From Zoroaster sp. YZ-2022 (Eukaryota > Echinodermata > Asteroidea > Forcipulatida > Zoroasteridae), in assembly GCA_029582265.1 (NCBI GenBank), contig CM055828.1:14667777-14731776 (forward strand): a DNA stretch of 64,000 nucleotides, read 5' to 3'. Below the pieces are notes generated by a model, which was given only the letters and a program-made list of their open reading frames with translations, had not been told where the DNA came from and searched no databases. Positions within the stretch are counted from its first letter, which is position 1. Each line of letters begins with the position of its first letter. This document shows, one piece after another, positions 1 through 11,253 of the stretch. The translations under genes and the position numbers were made by a program.

Positions 1-2
1 TG

Positions 3-1355
3 GAATCAACACCTGTCAGTCTAGACAAAGTTCGTCTCTGGACAGGACGAGATCCAGTATTTTCACAAGTGCGCGACTTCCTGATGAATGGTTGGCCACA
101 GAACTGTGAGGATAAAGCGTTCATGCCATACACTTGTCGTCAAAACGAGTTGAGCGTACAAGATGGCTGTATCATGTGGAGCTCACAAGTAGTTATCCCT
201 CCACAAGGCCGACAGCAGATTATCAATGAACTGCACGAATCGCACCCCGGGATCTCGTGAATGAAGTCACTAGGTCGCAGCTACGTATGGTGGCCTAGTA
301 TGGACAAGGACCTTGAGGACAAGGTTAAACAATGTACTTCATGTCAACTCTCGCGAAAATCACCGCCAGTCGCACCACCTTACCCTTGGGAGTGGCCCCG
401 TCGGCCATGGTCACGTTTGCATTTAGACTATGCAGGTCCATTTATGGGCAGAATATTTCTCATCATCGTAGATGCGCATAGCAAATGGTTGGATATCCAC
501 GCTATGCATGGTGCAACATCGCAAGCTACAATCGAGAAACTTCGTCAGTCTTTCGCGACTCACAGGCTACTAGAAATCATTGTCACAGATAATGGTAGCA
601 ATTTCACCAGCGCAGAGTTTGAAGAGTTCTTGAGGTTGAATGGCATCAAACATATCCGATCAGCGCCATTCCACCCGTCATCAAATGGTTTGGCTGAAAG
701 AGCGGTTCAAAGCCGGAATGAAGCGAATTAATGGAGGTACGGTGGAAACAAAGTTATCGTGCTTCCTGATGACATATCGCATCACGCCACATTCCACGAC
801 AGGACTATCTCCAGCGCAAATGTTGATGAATCGCCAACCACGCATGCACAAGACTAGATTTAGTCCGGCCAGATATCCAACGTCGCGTTAACAACAGGCA
901 GTATGCCCAGAAGGAGTATCATGATCAAACACACCAAACCTCGCTTGTTCAATGTCAATGACCCTGTCTATGTGCAAAATTTTGCGCAGGGTCCGCGATG
1001 GCTCACAGGTCATATTGTGGCTGTCACTGGCTATCGCGTGTATACAGTTCAGCTTGATGATGGTCGCGTTTGGAAACGTCTTGTTGACCATATTCGTTTC
1101 CGCCATGTCTCGCAGCAACCCATCGTCGATCCAGTTTTCCCCACCTCATAACTAGATAGGGAGGAGATGGTTGGTGCACAACCTACAGTACAGGTCGATA
1201 GTGGATCGGAACCTGTTCAACAACCAGTGAGGGAAAAGCAACTTTCCAAACCAGCGGAGCAGTCTCATCCACAGGACACTAAACCAGAAACTGAACTTCG
1301 CAGATCTACGCGCACCCATAACAAACCAGATCGTTATGGTTTCCCAGACCAGTGA
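3..1355 (+). pseudogene. Ty3/gypsy pol: integrase (H2C2, D-D-E core, GPY-like C-terminus), broken
   Basis: Coding similarity starts at base 3 with the RNase H-integrase linker and continues into the H2C2 zinc-binding region (LHESHPG near 229-250, then CTSC near 331-342). The catalytic core shows LDYAG (first Asp), TDNGSNF (second Asp) and NGLAERAVQ (Glu). A GPY/F-like domain follows at 903-1118, and the frame ends in a basic tail RRSTRTHNKPDRYG with a stop at 1353-1355. It is dead: a TGA at 258-260 replaces an expected Arg codon, frame is lost near 705 just after the catalytic Glu, and again near 890. A typical integrase is about 450 residues, so nearly all of the domain is represented. The family assignment is secure; activity is excluded by the breaks. 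Confidence 0.85.
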
Positions 1356-1681
1356 CTATCAGCAAAATTTTGTGATTAGGACTCAAAATTATAATGACAT
1401 GTATTAAAGCAGAATACATGTATACACTTAAATTCCTTTGTACGATGTACCGATACTCAACAATTGGACAATGAACAGTATTCAACCATTGAACATTCAG
1501 TCAGAGGATCTTGTCATTCGTTATATTGAAGTTGGCCATTCACATTCAAATTATCAAAAAAACATTTAATTGGGAAGCTAAATAAATTACTGAATGTTTT
1601 TTATTGTCATTACAAAGTTAAAGTCCAGCCGTGTTTTGGGAACTTTGGAAGTGTTGTTGTGTTATCTTAAAGGGGAGGAGT

Positions 1682-1845
1682 TGTAGTAACCTGAGGATTC
1701 AGTATTTCATCATAGCGCCCTCAATTGTTTGTGTCTTGCCAGGCATGTGTTCTAAAGATGGCTTCCATCCAGTCGTGTCAGAATAAATCCATCGTTGTAT
1801 TTCCCAAAGTAAGTTGTGTTCCCAGTTATTTCTGTAGTTATAACA
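1682..1845 (+). repeat. Candidate 3' LTR of the 1-1845 gypsy fragment
   Basis: It begins TGTAGTAACC directly after a purine tract and could end at TTATAACA (1845), giving TG...CA ends and about 164 bp. An AATAAA signal lies at 1782-1787, as expected in an LTR. A splice-donor-like GTAAGT sits at 1809. No second copy is visible here, so the right end is uncertain. Confidence 0.45.
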
Positions 1846-1928
1846 CCATTGAACCAACTCGTCGAACTTGTACCCAAGTCAACTCGTACCAGTACAAGTT
1901 AACTTAATTGTTTATATTTTTCTTCAGG

Positions 1929-1991
1929 TTTTGCAAGAAGATTTTGCTGAAATCAAAGTGAACAGAAAGCTCTAGCATGGCAGAAGAGGTA
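1929..1991 (+). other. Possible short exon with start codon (MAEE) between splice-like signals
   Basis: A pyrimidine-rich stretch ending TTTTTCTTCAG (to 1928) precedes about 60 bases that contain ATGGCAGAAGAG in a good Kozak context, followed at once by GTAATA. An upstream GTAAGT at 1809 could be the matching donor. It could be the first coding exon of a host gene or leader sequence of the retroelement, as in element A at 35874. No downstream exon was recognised, so this is a weak call. Confidence 0.2.
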
Positions 1992-3940
1992 ATATATAAC
2001 TACTTTATTATTTCAAGTTATCTCAACTATAGTCTAGGAGCTAAGTCCTGAAAACCCTCTAAATAAGGAGTCACCACATCACCACAAGGTTTGACTGTAC
2101 AGGATGGTAGAACATACCCTCTAGACCAATTGTAGGTCGTATGTGGTCTCAAATTATGGTATAAATTTTGAGAAAAAGCCAATTTTGTGAGTGTCAAAGA
2201 TTACCTAATTGTGCAATTGTTGTTGTTTTCACTATTGTTTATATACAGCAGCCACTTTCATACATGTGTTCATTTTTGTGATTGTTTAATTTTTTTCTAA
2301 AACATGTTTAATCGAAAAAAGTATGTGCTTGTAATTTTTTTGCTACCTTATTTGAGAACTGTTATAAAAAATGTGATAGTACATCACAATTATTGTAAGG
2401 AATATTTTGATTAAAGGCTGCTTTCCAAGATAGTCTGGTTCCGCTGTACGTTTTAACTGTGTTCAAAATTATATGGCATAAGTCTAGGTACCAGAACAAC
2501 TGCCACATGTTATTGTTATACACTGACATGTGTTATTTTATGAAAGTACTAGAAGCCTTATCGCAATTTTGCGCGCAGTGAATTATGGGAAATGGGTTTG
2601 GACGTTTTTTACATTTTATAGAAAAATTATGGAGAAAAATTTTAAGAAATCAGTTAAATTATAAACAGAAAAATTAAGAAAAGAATTGATTTTTTTCCCA
2701 AAAAACTACAAAAATGAAAGAATTCTCAGATGAGTTCTGATCCCTGGGTGCAACAACCATATTTTAGTCTTTTAAGCATTTTTTTCTTTTAAAAATGGGG
2801 TAAATTGCAGAAAATTTCATCGTTTTTAAAAAATAATTAAGCATTATGATCAAAACGTGGACAAACCCACATTAGATTATAAATTGGGGGTGTCGGTAGA
2901 GCGTAAAATTTAAAACATTAACAAAATTAAAAACAATAAAAAATAAAATAAAATAAAAATAAATAAATAAATAAAAAGTACTAGTTCAGACAAGAACTAT
3001 TATCTTATCAAGAAGCTATAATATTATTATATTATTTTGGGACCGTCTGATATTACCTGACGTTGCCCGATTGTAGATTGGGGGCATGGATCGCCGCCCA
3101 TCAGATCTGAAATGAGACTTGCCTATTTTAATTCCCACGGGATTAATATTGTATTAATCGTAGCTTTTGTCAAACGTCAATAAATTGTTGTTCCTACCGC
3201 TAATTAGATTGTATACAAAATAAAAACAATTGAATATCAGGAACGCATAAAAAGGCAAGTGGCACAAGGCACTGTTTTCTCCTTTTCCATTTTTTAATTT
3301 ATATGCAATATATATTTTTTTGTTGATAATATTTCTAAAAGAAAATATGTTCCGAAAACCGAACTAAGGAGCTTCTTGGCCGTTAGTAGTGACATTAAAA
3401 ACACACTGTCGTAAAGATTGTCCTCTATTACACTGTATGCGACAACCCCATAGGAGTGGGGTTTGTAAAGAAAAGGTTAAGTAAGTTAATCACCCTTCAA
3501 TTCGCACCTTCACCCAAGGTTTGTTTATGCCACAGGGAAGGCGAATTAGTTTGAATTAGTTTGAATCTCGCTCGGTAGCCAACACAGCGTGAGGTCACTG
3601 TAATCATGCTGTAATCCAATGCATGTGTGTGTGGGTTTTGTATACTAGTGTGCAGTGTAAGGGGTTACAGAGTCATATGCATGTTCAGATGAACATACCA
3701 TAGGAAAGAAAACAGTGAATCCATCCCGCGACCCCATGAAAGGTTTCGGCTCTTACTGAGAACAGACTATTGAATTTTAATGGTAATGGTGTGCTGGTAA
3801 TGATTATTTCTCATACATATTATGATGATTATAAACTGCCCCGCTTGACCCCACCCCTTCCCGATCCGCCAATGGTTTGAGACGCAAATGTAATCGCGTG
3901 TTGAATTTGAATTTCAATAACATTCATTTCAGTGTTGGAG
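1992..3940. other. Non-coding, AT-rich stretch
   Basis: I see no gene here. It holds a short A-rich simple repeat of TAAAA/TAAAT units at about 2935-2972 that could be the tail of an old retroelement. The phrase TTACTGAGAACAGACTATTGAATTTT at 3752-3777 recurs in shorter form near 6048 and 6267. A stretch near 2085-2180 is weakly similar, in reverse, to 7380-7600. Confidence 0.5.
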
Positions 3941-3944
3941 CAAA

Positions 3945-4052
3945 GGCTTTGATCCTCAAGGCCAAGGCTTTGACCCTCAAGGCCAAGGCTTTGACCCTCA
4001 AGCCTTAAGGCTAAGGCCAAGGCTTAACCCTCAAGGCCAAGGCCCTCTAGTA
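3945..4052. repeat. CAAGGCTTTGACCCT minisatellite, copy 1
   Basis: Four to five imperfect tandem copies of a roughly 21-base unit with core CCAAGGCTTTGACCCTCAAG. A sister array lies at 5817-5920, and both are flanked by the phrase GAATTTCAATAACATTCA, so a larger dispersed repeat was probably copied. Confidence 0.7.
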
Positions 4053-4361
4053 TAAAATTACTACTAATATAAAACATGTCACATCATAACGAATCGCTCA
4101 AAGTAAGAATAAAAACTTCACGTACAAATATATGACTGAGTAGAAGTTCAGGTCTTCGTGGATACCATTTAAATATAACAAAAAGAATGGTTTGCTTCCA
4201 TACTGATGCACATTAATCTAAACCGAGTATAACAAAAGGGGATCTAAGAACGGCTGTTTTTAACTGATGTTACCTCGTTATTATGTAACATGGAAGTAAT
4301 TTTATTTTCTGGGCCATCATTGACGTAGCCCTTAACAACACCATGCGCATCATCTCAGGAT

Positions 4362-4898
4362 CAGTGGCGTAGCTGGCAGGGGGCAGGGGGCAGGGGGCGC
4401 CCCCTGGCTCCAGTTCCAGAATAAGTGGGCCCCTAACACATGCGAATTTTTTTCACATGCTTATGGGACTGACTGACGGCCCACCAGCAGGCAGGACTAT
4501 ACAGGCAGGGCCGGATTTAGACCTTGAGGGGCCCGGGGCACTTCAGGTTCGGGGGCCCCTCGACATAGAAATTAAATTACATGACAAATAAAAAATGAAC
4601 TAAAATGAATGATAAACCGCATTTCTTCGAAAAAAATATAAAACTAATTTTATAATTATTACATTTTTTTTATATAAAGGAAGTCCTTAGTCTGGGGCCC
4701 TCTGGCAGGGGCCCGGGCAACTGCCCCTGCCCCTTATAAATCCGGCCCTGTATACAGGGCCGCTTTTACATAAGGGCAAAAGGGTAGTTGCCCACGGCCC
4801 CAGGTAAAGAGGGGGCCCTAAAAATCTGTAAAATCTGATTGGTGGGCCCCCTGGGATCCGATTCGCCCCCCTGGCGAATATAGCCAGCTACGCCACTG
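4362..4898. mobile_element. Non-autonomous hAT-type MITE (outer)
   Basis: The ends are inverted repeats starting CAGTGGCGTAGCTGGC and ending GCCAGCTACGCCACTG. They are flanked by a perfect 8-bp target duplication CTCAGGAT at 4354-4361 and 4899-4906. Eight-base duplications and CAGTG-type ends are hAT hallmarks. It carries no transposase and is interrupted by a second hAT MITE at 4506-4750. Confidence 0.9.
4506..4750. mobile_element. Non-autonomous hAT-type MITE (inner, nested)
   Basis: The inverted ends are CAGGGCCGGATTTA and TAAATCCGGCCCTG. The perfect 8-bp duplication TATACAGG lies at 4498-4505 and 4751-4758. It sits inside the outer hAT MITE and is therefore younger than it. Confidence 0.92.
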
Positions 4899-4929
4899 CT
4901 CAGGATGTATCAGATCAACTCCCACTCAA

Positions 4930-5480
4930 TACCTTCCAGTAGTCAGTGGAATTGCTCCTTATGAAGTGAGACGACAGCAGCAATGCCTTGCTCTTGCGCG
5001 ACGTGCCGCTGGGTGTGACTCCCATCTGCTTCATCAACTGTTGAGTCAACAAACACCAATCAAAAACCCCCACCACAACTGCGACTGCCATCAAGAAATC
5101 CTTTCCATCAACAAGCCCACAAACTGCTACAAATTAGCAAGAATCAGAATCCAGGACGTGGATATTTAACTACATTTCCTCACCTTCTACCAACCCACCA
5201 GGATGCAATCTACATCGCCACTGCTGGGTCAAACTTAACAGACTAAGAACTGGCCATGGCCGATTTGGACATAACATGCTCCGCATGGGACTAAGTGACA
5301 ACGCTAAATGTACCTGTGGTCATGATGACCAGACTGTACATCACATCGTTCATGACTGTATTATTTACAGATGTGATGGAAATTTAACTGAACTTGACCA
5401 GTCTGCATTAAACTGAATCCATAACCTAACCTTGTCATGTTAACTTTGTATGAACCATACGATAAATAAATAATTAAATC
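4930..5480 (+). pseudogene. LINE ORF2 C-terminal remnant (zinc-binding tail)
   Basis: Frame fragments read as the end of a LINE reverse-transcriptase protein. An 'ARRA...SHLLHQLL' stretch lies at 4995-5050. The phrase RTGHGRFGHNMLRMGLSDNA is followed by CTCG...HHIVHDC at 5240-5370, the C-x-C-x(n)-H-x(4)-C cysteine/histidine tail seen in several LINE clades. Frames shift between the parts. The 3' end runs into an A/T-rich tail (GATAAATAAATAATTAAAT near 5460-5478). It is heavily decayed and the clade is not determined. Confidence 0.65.
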
Positions 5481-5816
5481 AGTCCACAGCACAAATCAGA
5501 TGATGTTCTATTTACCCCATATAACTGTATGCAAGTTAAGTATAATTATATCTCCCTGGCCCCACAAGTACAAGTATACAGAAAATTATTATAGCCTTGT
5601 TTTGGGGGAAGCAGCAAAATGTACTATCATGGTAACAAAAATGTGACGCTGTAAAAGTGAAAGTGTGTCAACACACAAATCTAGGGTGTTTTCCCTCCTC
5701 CATGGTAAAACATGATTAAATTAGATACTGCAGACTTTGCAGACAGCTGACTCCAAGTTGTATGTTTGTAGAAAAGCAAAATTTCAAACAAATTTACCTG
5801 AAAAATTCAAAAACCG
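5481..5816. other. Non-coding spacer
   Basis: Nothing recognisable: no coding similarity, RNA gene or repeat structure was seen between the LINE tail and the second CAAGGC array. Confidence 0.4.
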
Positions 5817-5920
5817 ATGGGCCTTGAAGAGCAAGGCCCTAAAGTTGCAAGGCTTTGACCCTCAAGGCCAAGGCTTTTGCCCTCAAGCCTTAAGGCCAAG
5901 GCTTAGCATCAAGGCACTAC
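5817..5920. repeat. CAAGGCTTTGACCCT minisatellite, copy 2
   Basis: About four degenerate units with the same core as 3945-4052, again followed by GAATTTCAATAACATTCA (5939-5957). It is probably a second copy of the same dispersed repeat. Confidence 0.65.
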
Positions 5921-6029
5921 ATCACTGATTCATTTACTGAATTTCAATAACATTCAATTACTAAATTAAAAGTCAAGGCCTTTGGATTTGAACTGGCTCA
6001 TTAAGTGGAAACACCCGCAGTCGGCTTGT

Positions 6030-6440
6030 AAATAATATAATTATGCTGAGAACAGACTATTTTTGTTCAGCATCGTTGTGCTTGTAACGGTAATTATCTC
6101 AAACAAAATGACAATAAAACTACCGAATATTATATAAATCATTTGTCAACGAGAGATATGAAATCAATAAATTTGAAGTATTTTTGATGACAGGCCAATT
6201 TACTGTTTCAATACGTTTTTCCGCCCGCTGTCGGCTCGTATTATATGAGAGGTTTCAGCTCTTACTGAGAACAGACTATTGAATTTTAAGCGGGTTTTTC
6301 AGTATTGTTGTGATTGTAACGGCCGGTTATTATCTCACACAAAATGACAATAACACTACCAAATATTAATATAAATCATTTGTCAACGAGAGATATGAAA
6401 TCAATAAAATAATTTTTGATGACAGACTAATATTATCTTT
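6030..6440. repeat. Tandem duplication of a roughly 219-bp unit
   Basis: Two adjacent copies share GAGAACAGACTAT (6048 and 6267), ACAAAATGACAATAA and ATCATTTGTCAACGAGAGAT. The spacing is about 219 bp. Divergence indicates an old event. The GAGAACAGACTATTGAATTTTA phrase also occurs at 3758, so the unit is part of a dispersed family. Confidence 0.7.
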
Positions 6441-6572
6441 AACAGTCCAAACAGTACATGCACCTTTTATAAGCAGGGGTGGATCCAAGGTAGCTGAAAT
6501 GAAAATGAAAGGGTGAAACTGCCTAAAAATGGTCCACGTATATAAAGTATAGGGTAAATTTATTGCCAGGTT

Positions 6573-6626
<54 letters not shown>

Positions 6627-6653
6627 CTTGTACTTGTACTTGTACTTGTACTT
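6573..6653. repeat. (GTA)n then (CTTGTA)n microsatellite
   Basis: About 17 GTA triplets are followed by about four to five CTTGTA hexamers. It is a compound simple repeat. Confidence 0.95.
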
Positions 6654-6659
6654 CTTAGC

Positions 6660-8035
6660 GAGTTCAATCTCCTGGGGTCTGTTTAAATAATTAAATTAGT
6701 AAATATGTTGTTAGTTTAAAGATAAGTTTAATTCAATTCTATTGTATTTGTCATGACCAGCATGAACATCGTCCGCGAGTCGCCTGGATCGAGTTTGCCA
6801 AAAAAGTACATTGCAAATCATGTTCATGACGAGCAAAGTTATTCAGAAATCAACTGAGAAATCCTCCGTTTGCGTGGTTTCTGGGGGGGGGGGGGGGGGG
6901 GGGGTGATTCTTTTCTTAATTATACAAATGTTCTGTATGTGATTTTAACTAATTCTTAATAATTTTCTCCATAATTTGGCTATAATACGTTTAAAAAACA
7001 TCAATTTTCTGACCGACCACCTTTCTCCTCCATTGACTTTGTGCACAAACGTGTGCGTTTGTTTACAACCTTTTTCCAAAACCCAACTCCCACTGGTCGA
7101 GACAACCATTTTTATAATCTTATTCTACTTCCTTGAAATATCACTCTTGCCATTTAACAAAACCCACTCCTCCATGTTGGATGTAGAAAATTGTCTTGCT
7201 CAAAGACACAAATACACAAATACATTTATTTTATTACCATGGTCAAAGTAATTTGTAATTTCCATTAGTATCAAACATATGCTTTTACTACTAGACCACT
7301 GCACTTGGTAACCTACTGTTTTTCCCTATTAGGGGCGTGGCTACGCCCGTTTTTGCATCCCTTACACCCACACATGTGTTTACCACATGTTGAGTGAGGA
7401 CTTTTAATCTGTTTTGAAAAAAGACTCAGTTATCCAAAATAATTGAAAACTTGACACATTTCATACAATGTTGTGATTGTTGATGTTTTCTTCTAAATAT
7501 ATTGACAATTTAAACATAATATACGTTTTTTGGACTTAATGCAAAACTGATACCACAATTTGAGACCGTATTCTACCAACTTTTGCAGTCAAACCTTAGA
7601 TGTAGTTACAGTTGATCACCCACATTTTTTTCTGGTCAGTGCTCTTAGTCTACGATTGTTAAATCGCTGGTGTTAAATTGCTGGTGGAGGGCTCACTGCA
7701 GAAAAATGGGGCCACACAAAAAGTGCACATTCAATATACTCATGGCGATATATCACCCCTGGATCTGCTAATGGGTGACACATTATTTGATTGCAAACTA
7801 GGCCAAATACTGCAAATGGTTAGCAATTTACTGATAATTAGCCTAAAATTTGACTTGAATGTTGGATGTCATGAACTGTAATGTTTATTTTTACTTTTGT
7901 TTCTCAATCTATTTAAACTACAGAGAGAGAGAGGGGGAGGAGAGAATTGAAGCTGAGGGATGGGGTGCGAGTGGGATGAGACCCGAGACTGAAGGAAACC
8001 AAGAAAGCTAAGTGATGATGGGAAGAGGAAAGTAC
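6660..8035. other. Non-coding; G22 run and possible decayed SINE
   Basis: I see no gene. A run of 22 G lies at 6883-6904. At 7190-7310 the phrases 'cttgctcaaagacacaaat' and 'ctagaccactgcac' resemble a decayed tRNA-derived SINE read on the minus strand, but this is weak. A palindrome GGGCGTGGCTACGCCC lies near 7333-7348, and a GA-rich tract lies at 7922-7945. Confidence 0.35.
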
Positions 8036-8039
8036 CCAG

Positions 8040-8290
8040 CTAACATGCATACGTCGGCCCAACGTTGGCCAACATAATAATTTACGGTTGGCCTAACATT
8101 GGCAATGGACGTCGCCTTGACGTTAGTTTTTCCATCGAGCCAACGTCAAAGACGTTGGGCCAACATTGGGCCAATGTCCCCACAACGTCGGGACATGTTG
8201 GGCCAACGTCAGCATGCCAAACGTTTGTATAACGTGTTGATCGTACGTTGGGGTAGTTGATGTTGCTTTTGACGTGATGACCAATTGTGA
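8040..8290. repeat. GGCCAACGTTGG-type repeat cluster
   Basis: The palindromic word GTTGGGCCAACGT and close variants occur about ten times in 250 bp on both strands (for example near 8058, 8150, 8160, 8168, 8200). Spacing is irregular, unlike a simple satellite. Similar AACGTTG-rich sequence continues sparsely to about 9060. Confidence 0.7.
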
Positions 8291-8379
8291 GCATATTTTT
8301 CTTACACAACATATTCTGTCTGCCATTATTCTTAAGTGACCGCCTCAAACAAAATAATTATTACACTAGGCCAATCTGA

Positions 8380-8695
8380 CAGTGTCAGATGGCCACTCCA
8401 AGGTGGGGGCTACTAAGTCATTGAATTGTTACAACAACTCTACACTGAAGAACCAGCCCCTCGCACCGAAACAAGACAAGTTAATAACCAGCCTCTTCAC
8501 GGTGCGAATAGGGAGGGAGGGCTAACTAGTCAGAACAAGACAGTTGTTAAACTGCCTCTGCCCCTATAAGCAATTGTGGTTAAGTGTCTTGCACAAGGAC
8601 ACAAGTGTCATGACTGGGATTCGAACCTACATTCTGCTGCTAACGCCAGAACTCGAGTCCGGTAAGCTAGACCGCTCGGCCACGACATCATCCAT
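8380..8695 (-). mobile_element. tRNA-derived SINE
   Basis: Read on the minus strand the element starts with a tRNA-like head: box A GTGGCCGAGCGGTCTAG (8676-8692) and box B GGTTCGAATCCC (8616-8627). These are followed by the ACACTTGTGTCCTTGTGCAA... and CTTAACCACAATTGC block typical of many deuterostome SINE bodies (8570-8612). These are the internal RNA polymerase III promoter elements of the family. The 3' end on the minus strand (near 8380) is not sharply defined. Confidence 0.75.
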
Positions 8696-8712
8696 ATATC
8701 CATTAACATTTT

Positions 8713-8838
8713 GAAAGAAGCTGCATGTTCTATGGGTGTTTGTTTTGTAGCCAATCAAAATTCCTATTACACGGGTAATAACCCTGCAACGGAAATTTTG
8801 ATTAGCTACAAAACAAAAACCAAAATAGAACATCTTTC
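8713..8838. mobile_element. Hairpin MITE
   Basis: The left arm GAAAGAAGCTGCATGTTCTA...TTTTGTAGCCAATCAAAATT is mirrored by the right arm AATTTTGATTAGCTACAAAA...TAGAACATCTTTC, giving imperfect inverted arms of about 55 bp around a short centre. No coding capacity. The flanks ACATTTT/AAACATTT do not show a clear target duplication. Confidence 0.6.
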
Positions 8839-9281
8839 AAAAACATTTAATGTTTAAATGGAGATATGCGCTGATGGGACGTTACGTCGCCCACACTATA
8901 ATTACGTCGTACCAAAGCTGGAAATCGGCTTCGTATAATGCACAATTTTACCAACATCGGTACAGCCATAGCGCCGTAGTTAGGTTGTACACATTGTAAC
9001 TACGTTGTGGCAACGTTAAAATAGACCTATTTTACTGCACAACATTAAGTAACGTCGACACATCAGCTAGCCATTTTGTAACCAAGCAGAAGAAAGGTGA
9101 CAAAACTCTTTTTCTTTACAGGTCTGGTTAACGTTAAGTTGTTTATTAATTTAGGACTATAAAATAACAAATTAATATCCAACATACAAGTTTTCTACTA
9201 AACTGGGGTGAACGTCCACTATACACTCAAATTTCACGATGTGAGTGGAATTTCATGGCAAAAACTTTCAGTGTAAGGATT

Positions 9282-9464
9282 AACAAGGCTAAACAAGACT
9301 ATAGCAATACTACAAGGCTAAACAAGACTATAGCAATACTACAAGACTAAACAAGACTATAGCAATACTACAAGACTAAACAAGACTAGCAATACTACAA
9401 GGCTAAATAAGACTATAGCAATACTACAAGGCTAAACAAGACTATAGCAATACTACAAGGCTAC
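9282..9464. repeat. About 32-bp minisatellite, roughly six units
   Basis: The unit is ACAAGGCTAAAC followed by AAGACTATAGCAATACT. The units are nearly identical, with one short unit lacking four bases near 9391. There is no spacer diversity, so it is not CRISPR-like. Confidence 0.9.
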
Positions 9465-10344
9465 CAGAAAGGGGCCTGGAAGAAATAGAAATACAAAAAT
9501 ATTAATTATTAAATGCATACCTTCCCATTTGGATAACTTTTAAATTAAAGATTACCTGGGACTTACTTCGTTTGAGTAAATTTAGACCATGTCAATGCAA
9601 AATTTACTATTACTCATAATGCAAATATTCAAGTTAAACTTGGAAATGAAAAATACAAAATCACATGTGGAAATTACACTTCACAGTAAAGATAATTCCC
9701 ACCTACGGAACTCACCCAGACACTCTTCTGCACCCGAAAGGTTACTGCCTGATGGATGAAAATGAAGTTGTACCATACAATTGTCATTTAACGGAAGGAA
9801 AACTAATGATGGCTGAACTTAAGAAACGAAAATAACTAAGAAGAACAGCTCTCTACTGTAGACCCTTCCTCTACAGCGGCAAGTGCAGGAATGGTTCCTT
9901 AACATTGCACTGTGCAGCTCACTGCAACGCTTGATTGAACATTGGCATCCTAATTGTTTGATGACAATGCTCACAACCATTCCAAGACTTCCAACATAGA
10001 AGAGTTCCAAAAGAAGGACACTGGGCATTTTATACATTCCAAAAGGGTTTTAAAAATCACTAAAGGTAAGTATGCAAGCAATGAATTTGCAGAATGCAAA
10101 GTCAGCTGGTTACACCGGGTAGTAAAAGTCATTAAAGGTAAGTAAGCAATGAATCTGCAGAATGCAAAGTCAGCTGGTTACACACACCCAAAGATAAAAA
10201 GATTTTGGATACCCGAGTCAAATTTCCACATTTTAAAACCTTATTCAGACCTGCTTACATTTTGAAACAACAATTAATTACACACAAATCCATTTTTCCT
10301 TTAAATTTCAAGGAATTTTGTTATAAGAAAAAACAAAAACCTTT
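9465..10344. other. Non-coding; contains a roughly 80-bp tandem duplication
   Basis: I see no gene. At about 10052-10190 two copies of a roughly 80-bp unit share GCAATGAAT, TGCAGAATGCAAAGTC and AGCTGGTTACAC. The rest has no recognisable structure. Confidence 0.45.
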
Positions 10345-11253
10345 ACACCGTTTTCCTTAAACTCCTAGTTGAAGACTGAAGTGTAATGCGATAAGCCAAC
10401 AAAAAATTGTCAAGTCGATGACGAACAGAGACCTTTGGATTATTTCCAAAATCATCTTCCAACATGTATTTGAACACTTCTCTCTGCAGCACCATTTGAT
10501 GCTGGATAATAAGGAGGCACGCGTGTGTGCCTTATTCCATTCTTACCAAGAAACAACTCAAACTCTTCTGAAGTGAATTGAGGTCCATTGTCCGACACTA
10601 ATTCTGCCGGTAATCCAAAAATCGCAAACCAACTCCTCAGTACTTCAATAGTCCGTACACTAGCTGTGCTAGTCATACATTCAACATTAATCCACTTACT
10701 ATAACAATCAATCATGATCAAATAGTGTTTCCCTTCAAGCTCAAAGAAATCAATATGAACTCTTTCCCATGGTTTATGTGAATTTGTCCATGGTACAAAT
10801 GGTGCCTTGGTTGGAGCGTTGCTCAGAGACAACCATATACTTCGCAATTTTTCACTAATCCTTCAATGTCTTGATCTAACTTTGGGTACCAAAAATAGCT
10901 ACGCGCTACCGCCTTCATGCGCACAATTCCTGTGTGCTCTTGATGTAACTCACTAACAAGTCTTGCTCTGAGACTGGGAGGAATTATAACTCGTAACCCC
11001 CACTGAAGGCAACCTTGGTCATTACTCAACTCGTTCCTTCTAACAAAATAATCCTGTATGTCTGTATCTTCATTGTGCTTTGGCCAACCATTCATGGTAT
11101 AATTCAGTACCCTACTGAGTATTGGATCTTTGAGTGTTCAACTGTTGCTTCTCTGTTTTCCCCAGCTGACACAGGTAAGTTATCTGTATACATAAAGTAG
11201 TTCATGGGAAGTTCACTCGCTAAATTTTCCTTACATGTTACAGGGAATCTTGA
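10345..11253 (-). pseudogene. Ty3/gypsy integrase, truncated
   Basis: The H2C2 region reads ELHQEHTGIVRMKAVARSYF...KNC at about 10850-10960. The core has HIDFF (Asp), VSDNGPQF (Asp) and NGAAERSVQ (Glu), so all three catalytic acids are present. A frameshift near 10850 separates the zinc region from the core, and another near 10460 shifts the continuation (NNPKVSVRHRLDNFLLAYRI) into a different frame. The GPY and tail parts are lost at the 10345 breakpoint. Confidence 0.82.

Larger units (their letters stand above)
1..1845 (+). mobile_element. Ty3/gypsy LTR retrotransposon, 3' fragment (integrase to 3' LTR)
   Basis: The element enters from the left edge of the window already inside pol and runs through integrase, a C-terminal tail, a 3' untranslated stretch, a polypurine tract (AAAGGGGAGGAG at 1669-1680) and a candidate 3' LTR starting TGTAG at 1682. 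Everything 5' of the integrase lies outside the window. The integrase resembles those at 10.3 kb and 16.5 kb, so the three are relatives within one Ty3/gypsy group. The right boundary is a guess, because the 5' LTR is not available for comparison. Confidence 0.75.

Noticed and set aside
6883..6904. G22 run as a quadruplex regulator
   Set aside because: Simple homopolymer; similar runs occur elsewhere in the window with no gene nearby.
8860..9060. Independent transposon right of the hairpin MITE
   Set aside because: Only scattered ACGT-rich words; no inverted ends or duplication could be defined.
9282..9464. Regular repeats reminiscent of a CRISPR array
   Set aside because: The units are contiguous with no unique spacers and no cas genes, and the surroundings are eukaryotic transposons.
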